From: Mucilaginibacter auburnensis
GTDB lineage: Bacteria; Bacteroidota; Bacteroidia; Sphingobacteriales; Sphingobacteriaceae
Assembly: GCF_002797815.1 (NCBI RefSeq)
Contig: NZ_PGFJ01000002.1
Span: forward strand, 806,001 to 870,000
Direction: 5' to 3'
Length of the DNA: 64,000 bases
Part shown: positions 63,368-64,000 of the stretch, in pieces
How the letters are laid out: each line of letters starts with the position of its first letter
How positions within the stretch are numbered: the first letter of the stretch is position 1
Notes under the pieces: model-generated
Told to the model about the DNA's origin: nothing
What the model saw: the letters and a program-made list of their open reading frames with translations, nothing else
Databases searched by the model: none
Made by a program: the position numbers and the translations under genes

Positions 63368-63504
63368 TATACACCTAATTAGCCCGATACTATCGGAGCT
63401 GCATTTAATGTGATACTTAGTTGATTTGAACAATGCAAGGTTTTATGCTTATGCATTACTAACAACACATTACAACCAATTTATAACTGTTTTTAAACTG
63501 TTTT

Positions 63505-64000
63505 ATGAAAAAAAACCAGCATGCAAATGCGCTAACGCCCTGGCAACGCCTGGCGCGTTTACTACACTACGAGCGTTCTACCATTAACTACATTTTTATT
63601 TACGCCATGCTTATTGGCCTTATTGGTTTAACGTTGCCGTTAGGCACCACCGCGGTGTTCAACCTGCTTTCAAACGGGGCCATGTACAGTTCAACTTATA
63701 TACTTATTGCGGTAGTTTTAATAGGTATAGTAATTGGCGGTACGTTACTGATAGGACAGTTTACACTGGTTGAATTCTTAGAGCAAAAAATATTCACTAA
63801 AGCTTCAATGGAGTTTGCCTACCGCCTGCCCCGCATTAAAAAAGATGAATTGAAAGGCGAACATCCACCCGAATTGGTAAACCGTTTTTTTGAGGTACTC
63901 ACCATTCAAAAAGGCCTAACCAAACTACTGATAGACATTGTAGCTGCATCAGTGCAGATCTTTTTCAGTGCAATATTATTATCATTCTATCACCCGGTAT
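63505..64000 (+). CDS. ABC exporter transmembrane protein, N-terminal part
   Basis: The frame begins at the ATG at 63505 and runs off the right edge, so only 165 codons are visible. After a short polar start (TPWQRLARLLHYERSTINYI) come two helices, IYAMLIGLIGLTLPLG and STYILIAVVLIGIVIGGTLLI, as in the transmembrane domain of type I ABC exporters. The sequence RLPRIKKDELKGEHPPELVNRFFEV fits the coupling region. The ATPase part is outside the window. Confidence 0.72.
   Translation, partial: MKKNQHANALTPWQRLARLLHYERSTINYIFIYAMLIGLIGLTLPLGTTAVFNLLSNGAMYSSTYILIAVVLIGIVIGGTLLIGQFTLVEFLEQKIFTKASMEFAYRLPRIKKDELKGEHPPELVNRFFEVLTIQKGLTKLLIDIVAASVQIFFSAILLSFYHPV

Overview
The window looks like the chromosome of a Bacteroidota species, most likely a Sphingobacteriaceae member close to Mucilaginibacter or Pedobacter. 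The evidence is a SusC/SusD pair driven by an ECF sigma factor and FecR, a lipoprotein form of TamA next to TamB, a DUF3823 lipoprotein, a head-GIN domain protein, a DASH-type photolyase, weak Shine-Dalgarno signals, and several promoters carrying the Bacteroidota -7 box TAnnTTTG. No prophage, insertion sequence, integrase or CRISPR array was seen. The species assignment is inference from gene content.

Layout. 1-5.6 kb: a partial lipoprotein, an M3 oligopeptidase, a membrane-anchored secreted protein, a PAP2 phosphatase and an amino-acid permease. 5.6-13.8 kb: a REP-like palindromic element, dnaE, a zinc-ribbon protein, thioredoxin, a DUF58 protein, an FkbM-like protein, a Pmp3-like protein, an esterase and a tyrosine phosphatase. 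13.8-22.3 kb: a short tandem repeat, a head-GIN protein, a glycosyltransferase and outer-membrane protein pair, two small genes, a MacB/FtsX permease, an EcsC protein and a PIN toxin with a very small antitoxin. 22.3-27 kb: sucA-odhB, the E1 and E2 of 2-oxoglutarate dehydrogenase. 27-35.8 kb: DASH photolyase, Dabb protein, FAD protein with SLH-like repeats, DinB/YfiT-like protein, metallophosphoesterase, GH3 glycosidase and LpxR-like protein.

36-44.4 kb, all on the minus strand: sigma factor, FecR, STN-containing SusC, SusD and DUF3823. This is a complete trans-envelope signalling and glycan-uptake cassette, with GH3 and LpxR-like genes downstream. 44.8-46.2 kb: HxlR regulator divergent from a DsbA-like protein. 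46.3-51.8 kb: tRNA-Phe, a two-gene Fe-S redox module, several small conserved proteins and manA. 52-59.6 kb: tamB and the lipoprotein Omp85 (TamL). 59.8-62.6 kb: a PadR regulator with a membrane partner that appears frameshifted, then a two-gene operon resembling the mhqO/mhqD quinone-detoxification pair. 62.7-64 kb: tRNA-Arg, a small protein and the start of an ABC exporter.

How the genes work together. The sigma/FecR/SusCD cassette should sense and import an oligosaccharide through the outer membrane, and GH3 may process it. SucA and OdhB form part of the TCA cycle. TamB and TamL would form an envelope-spanning assembly path. The mhqO/mhqD-like operon has a perfect TTGAT-N4-ATCAA palindrome centred about 42 bp upstream of the predicted transcription start, which suggests control by a CRP/FNR-family activator. 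The HxlR/DsbA pair looks like a thiol-redox response unit.
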